From Gemmatimonadota bacterium (lineage in GTDB: Bacteria; Gemmatimonadota; Gemmatimonadetes; Gemmatimonadales; Gemmatimonadaceae): a stretch of 64,000 nt of DNA. A program made the position numbers and the translations under genes. Shown piece after piece: positions 62,236 to 64,000 of this stretch; positions within the stretch are counted from its first letter, which is position 1, and the number at the start of each line of letters is the position of its first letter. The stretch spans positions 124,001 to 188,000 of the forward strand of contig JADJNZ010000004.1 of the NCBI GenBank assembly GCA_016714015.1, in the 5' to 3' direction. Below the pieces are notes generated by a model, which was given only the letters and a program-made list of their open reading frames with translations, was not told the DNA's origin and did not search any database.

Positions 62236-64000
62236 ATGCGACTCCCGACCTCTGCCCGCCGGACCGCCGCGATCAGCGCCGCGCTCGGTGCCGCGCTCCT
62301 GTTCCTCGTGGCCGCGCGGCAGCAGCCCGCCGGCACGATGGTCCGCTCGCCCGACGGTCGCACGGTGGTCACCATCGCCGACCGCGAGGGGAAGCTGACC
62401 TGGCAGGCCACGCGCGATGGTCGTCCGGTCGTGACGCCCTCCGCGCTCGGCTTCACCTTCCGCGACGGGCCGCCCCTCGGCGAGGGGATGCGGATCACCG
62501 AGACGGCCCAGCGTGAGTTCGACGACACCTTCACGCTCCCGTGGGGCGAGGTGCGCGAGGTGCGGGACCGCTTCCGCGAAGTGCGCGTGCACGCGGTGGA
62601 GCTCGCGGGGCTCCGGCGCGAGCTCTGGCTCGTGGTGCGCGTGTTCGACGACGGGATCGGCTTCCGCTACGAGCTTCCCGCGCAGGCGAACCTCCGGCAG
62701 TTCGAGATCATGGAGGAGCGGACCGAGTTCGCGATGGCCGAGGACATGAAGGCGTGGTGGATCCCGGCGGACGTGTCGTCGCCGGACCGCGCGGAGATGC
62801 TCTTCAGCTCGGGGCCGGTGAGCAAGCTCCGGCTGGTGCACACGCCGCTCACGCTGGTCGCCTCGTCGGGACTGCACGCGGTGATCCACGAGGCGGACCT
62901 CGTGGACTACGCGGGGATGTACCTGCAGGGGCGCAGCGAGTCGCGCACGCTCACGGCGTCCCTGGCCAAGTGGAAGGACGGCGCGGCGGTGAAGGGCCGC
63001 ACGCCGTTCCAGACGCCCTGGCGCACGGTGCAACTGGCCGACCGGCCGGAGGACCTCGCGCCGAGCACGCTCTCGCTGCGACTGAACCCGCCGAGCCGGA
63101 TCGCGGACACGCGCTGGATCACGCCGATGAAGTACGACGGGATCTGGTGGGGGATGCACGTCAACACGATGACGTGGGGGCAGGGCCCGATCCACGGCGC
63201 GACGACGGCGAACACGCGGCAGTACATCGACTTCGCGGCGGCCAACGGCCTCGGTGGCACGCTGGTGGAAGGATGGAACGTGGGCTGGGACGTGGACTGG
63301 ATGAAGCAGGGGGACGGCTTCTCGTTCACCCGGCCCTACCCGGACTACGACCTGCCGGGGCTCGCCGCCTACGCGCGCGAGAAGGGCGTCGCGCTCATCG
63401 TGCACAACGAGACGGGGGGCTTCGTCGAGAACTACGAGCGCCAGCTCGACTCGGCGTTCGCGCTCTACGAGCGGCTGGGCGTGCGGGTGATCAAGACGGG
63501 GTACGTGGGCGACACGGTGAACCCGGGCGGGCATGCCCACCAGTCGCAGTACATGGTGCGGCACCACCGGCGGGTGATCGAGACCGCGGCGCGGCACGGG
63601 ATCAGCGTGGTGATGCACGAGCCGATCAAGGACACCGGCGAGCGGCGCACCTGGCCCAACATGCTCTCGCGCGAGGGGGCGCGGGGGATGGAGTTCAACG
63701 CGTGGGGCGGGGAGGGCGGGAATCCGCCGGAGCACGAGACGATCCTCTTCTTCACGCGGTTCCTCGCCGGCCCGATGGACTTCACGCCGGGGGTGTTCAA
63801 CCTCACGGTGTCGCGGAGCGGGACGAACGTGCCGCGGACGCCGCAGGAGTCGCGGCCGCGCTCGACCCTCGCGCGGCAGCTGGCGCTCTACGTGGTGATC
63901 CCGAGCCCCGTGCAGATGGCGGCGGACCTGCCCGAGAACTACGCCGGGCAGGCGGCCTTCCAGTTCATCCGCGACGTGGCGGTGGACTGGGACACGACGC
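62236..64000 (+). CDS. GH97 family alpha-glucosidase (SusB-like), C-terminus beyond the right edge
   Basis: 588 codons from the ATG at 62236 to the window edge; typical length is 650-740. A signal peptide is present (AALGAALLFLVAARQ). The N-terminal beta-sandwich (about 35-280) leads to the barrel: KYDGIWWGMHVNT, LVEGWNVGWDVDW, then LIVHNETGGFVENYERQLD, RVIKTGYVGD, ISVVMHEPIKDTGERRTWPNMLSREGARGMEFNAW. The Glu residues in HNET, MHEP and MEFN align with Glu439, Glu508 and Glu532 of Bacteroides SusB, so an inverting alpha-glucosidase is expected. It starts 2 bases after the amylase stop and should release glucose from imported maltooligosaccharides. Confidence 0.93.
   Translation, partial: MRLPTSARRTAAISAALGAALLFLVAARQQPAGTMVRSPDGRTVVTIADREGKLTWQATRDGRPVVTPSALGFTFRDGPPLGEGMRITETAQREFDDTFTLPWGEVREVRDRFREVRVHAVELAGLRRELWLVVRVFDDGIGFRYELPAQANLRQFEIMEERTEFAMAEDMKAWWIPADVSSPDRAEMLFSSGPVSKLRLVHTPLTLVASSGLHAVIHEADLVDYAGMYLQGRSESRTLTASLAKWKDGAAVKGRTPFQTPWRTVQLADRPEDLAPSTLSLRLNPPSRIADTRWITPMKYDGIWWGMHVNTMTWGQGPIHGATTANTRQYIDFAAANGLGGTLVEGWNVGWDVDWMKQGDGFSFTRPYPDYDLPGLAAYAREKGVALIVHNETGGFVENYERQLDSAFALYERLGVRVIKTGYVGDTVNPGGHAHQSQYMVRHHRRVIETAARHGISVVMHEPIKDTGERRTWPNMLSREGARGMEFNAWGGEGGNPPEHETILFFTRFLAGPMDFTPGVFNLTVSRSGTNVPRTPQESRPRSTLARQLALYVVIPSPVQMAADLPENYAGQAAFQFIRDVAVDWDTT

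Overview
This 64 kb stretch of about 70% G+C bacterial chromosome has no rRNA, tRNA, transposase, phage or CRISPR genes that I could see. Paired SusC/SusD outer-membrane proteins, many secreted hydrolases with lipoprotein signals, S9 and M28 peptidases, a sortilin-like propeller protein, hybrid histidine kinases and frequent GTG starts suggest a copiotrophic Gemmatimonadota-like organism. That assignment rests on gene content and style only.

Layout, left to right. Positions 1-5002 hold a purine-type NCS2 permease (cut by the left edge), an exported MTA/SAH-type nucleosidase and a secreted esterase on the minus strand, with an exported amidohydrolase facing them. Positions 4956-14469 form a minus-strand galactoside operon: SSS symporter, small membrane protein, GH5-like hydrolase, GH2 beta-galactosidase, galK and galT, with the last three joined by 4-base overlaps. 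Positions 14561-16847 carry a spermidine-synthase-like protein and a Ser/Thr kinase. The PBP4-type carboxypeptidase dacB diverges from them. Positions 18565-26080 form a seven-gene minus-strand run (GDSL hydrolase, membrane M28 peptidase, sortilin-like protein, two paralogous lipoproteins, SnoaL-like protein, secreted M28 peptidase). Positions 26281-36057 mix single genes: a membrane protein, gamma-glutamyltransferase, an S9 peptidase, an AraC-type regulator with an SRPBCC protein, and lipoproteins. Positions 36038-45631 hold two hybrid histidine kinases, a divergent formylglycine-generating enzyme/sulfatase pair and an HDOD protein. Positions 45701-49294 hold a TonB-like protein, small membrane proteins, a lipoprotein and a shortened ExbD. 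Positions 49365-50122 are a dense array of 21-22 bp direct repeats. Positions 50163-52183 hold a redox operon. Positions 52247-55783 hold a glyoxalase-fold protein, a CHAD-CYTH protein and a secreted amidohydrolase. Positions 56037-64000 are a starch-utilisation locus: SusC, SusD, GH13 amylase and GH97 glucosidase (cut by the right edge).

The most notable result is at 51309-51887. An AhpD/carboxymuconolactone-type gene is interrupted by one in-frame TGA exactly where the second cysteine of its CxxC motif should be. A 7-bp hairpin with a GGUC-type apical loop begins 11 nt after the TGA, the geometry of a bacterial SECIS element. I interpret this as a CxxU selenoprotein that an ordinary gene caller would split into two fragments. 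The second notable object is the repeat array at 49365-50122: about 35 units, each two helical turns long and centred on GTGCAC, with three sequence classes and decayed edges. It has no stop codons in most frames, which creates several spurious long ORFs.
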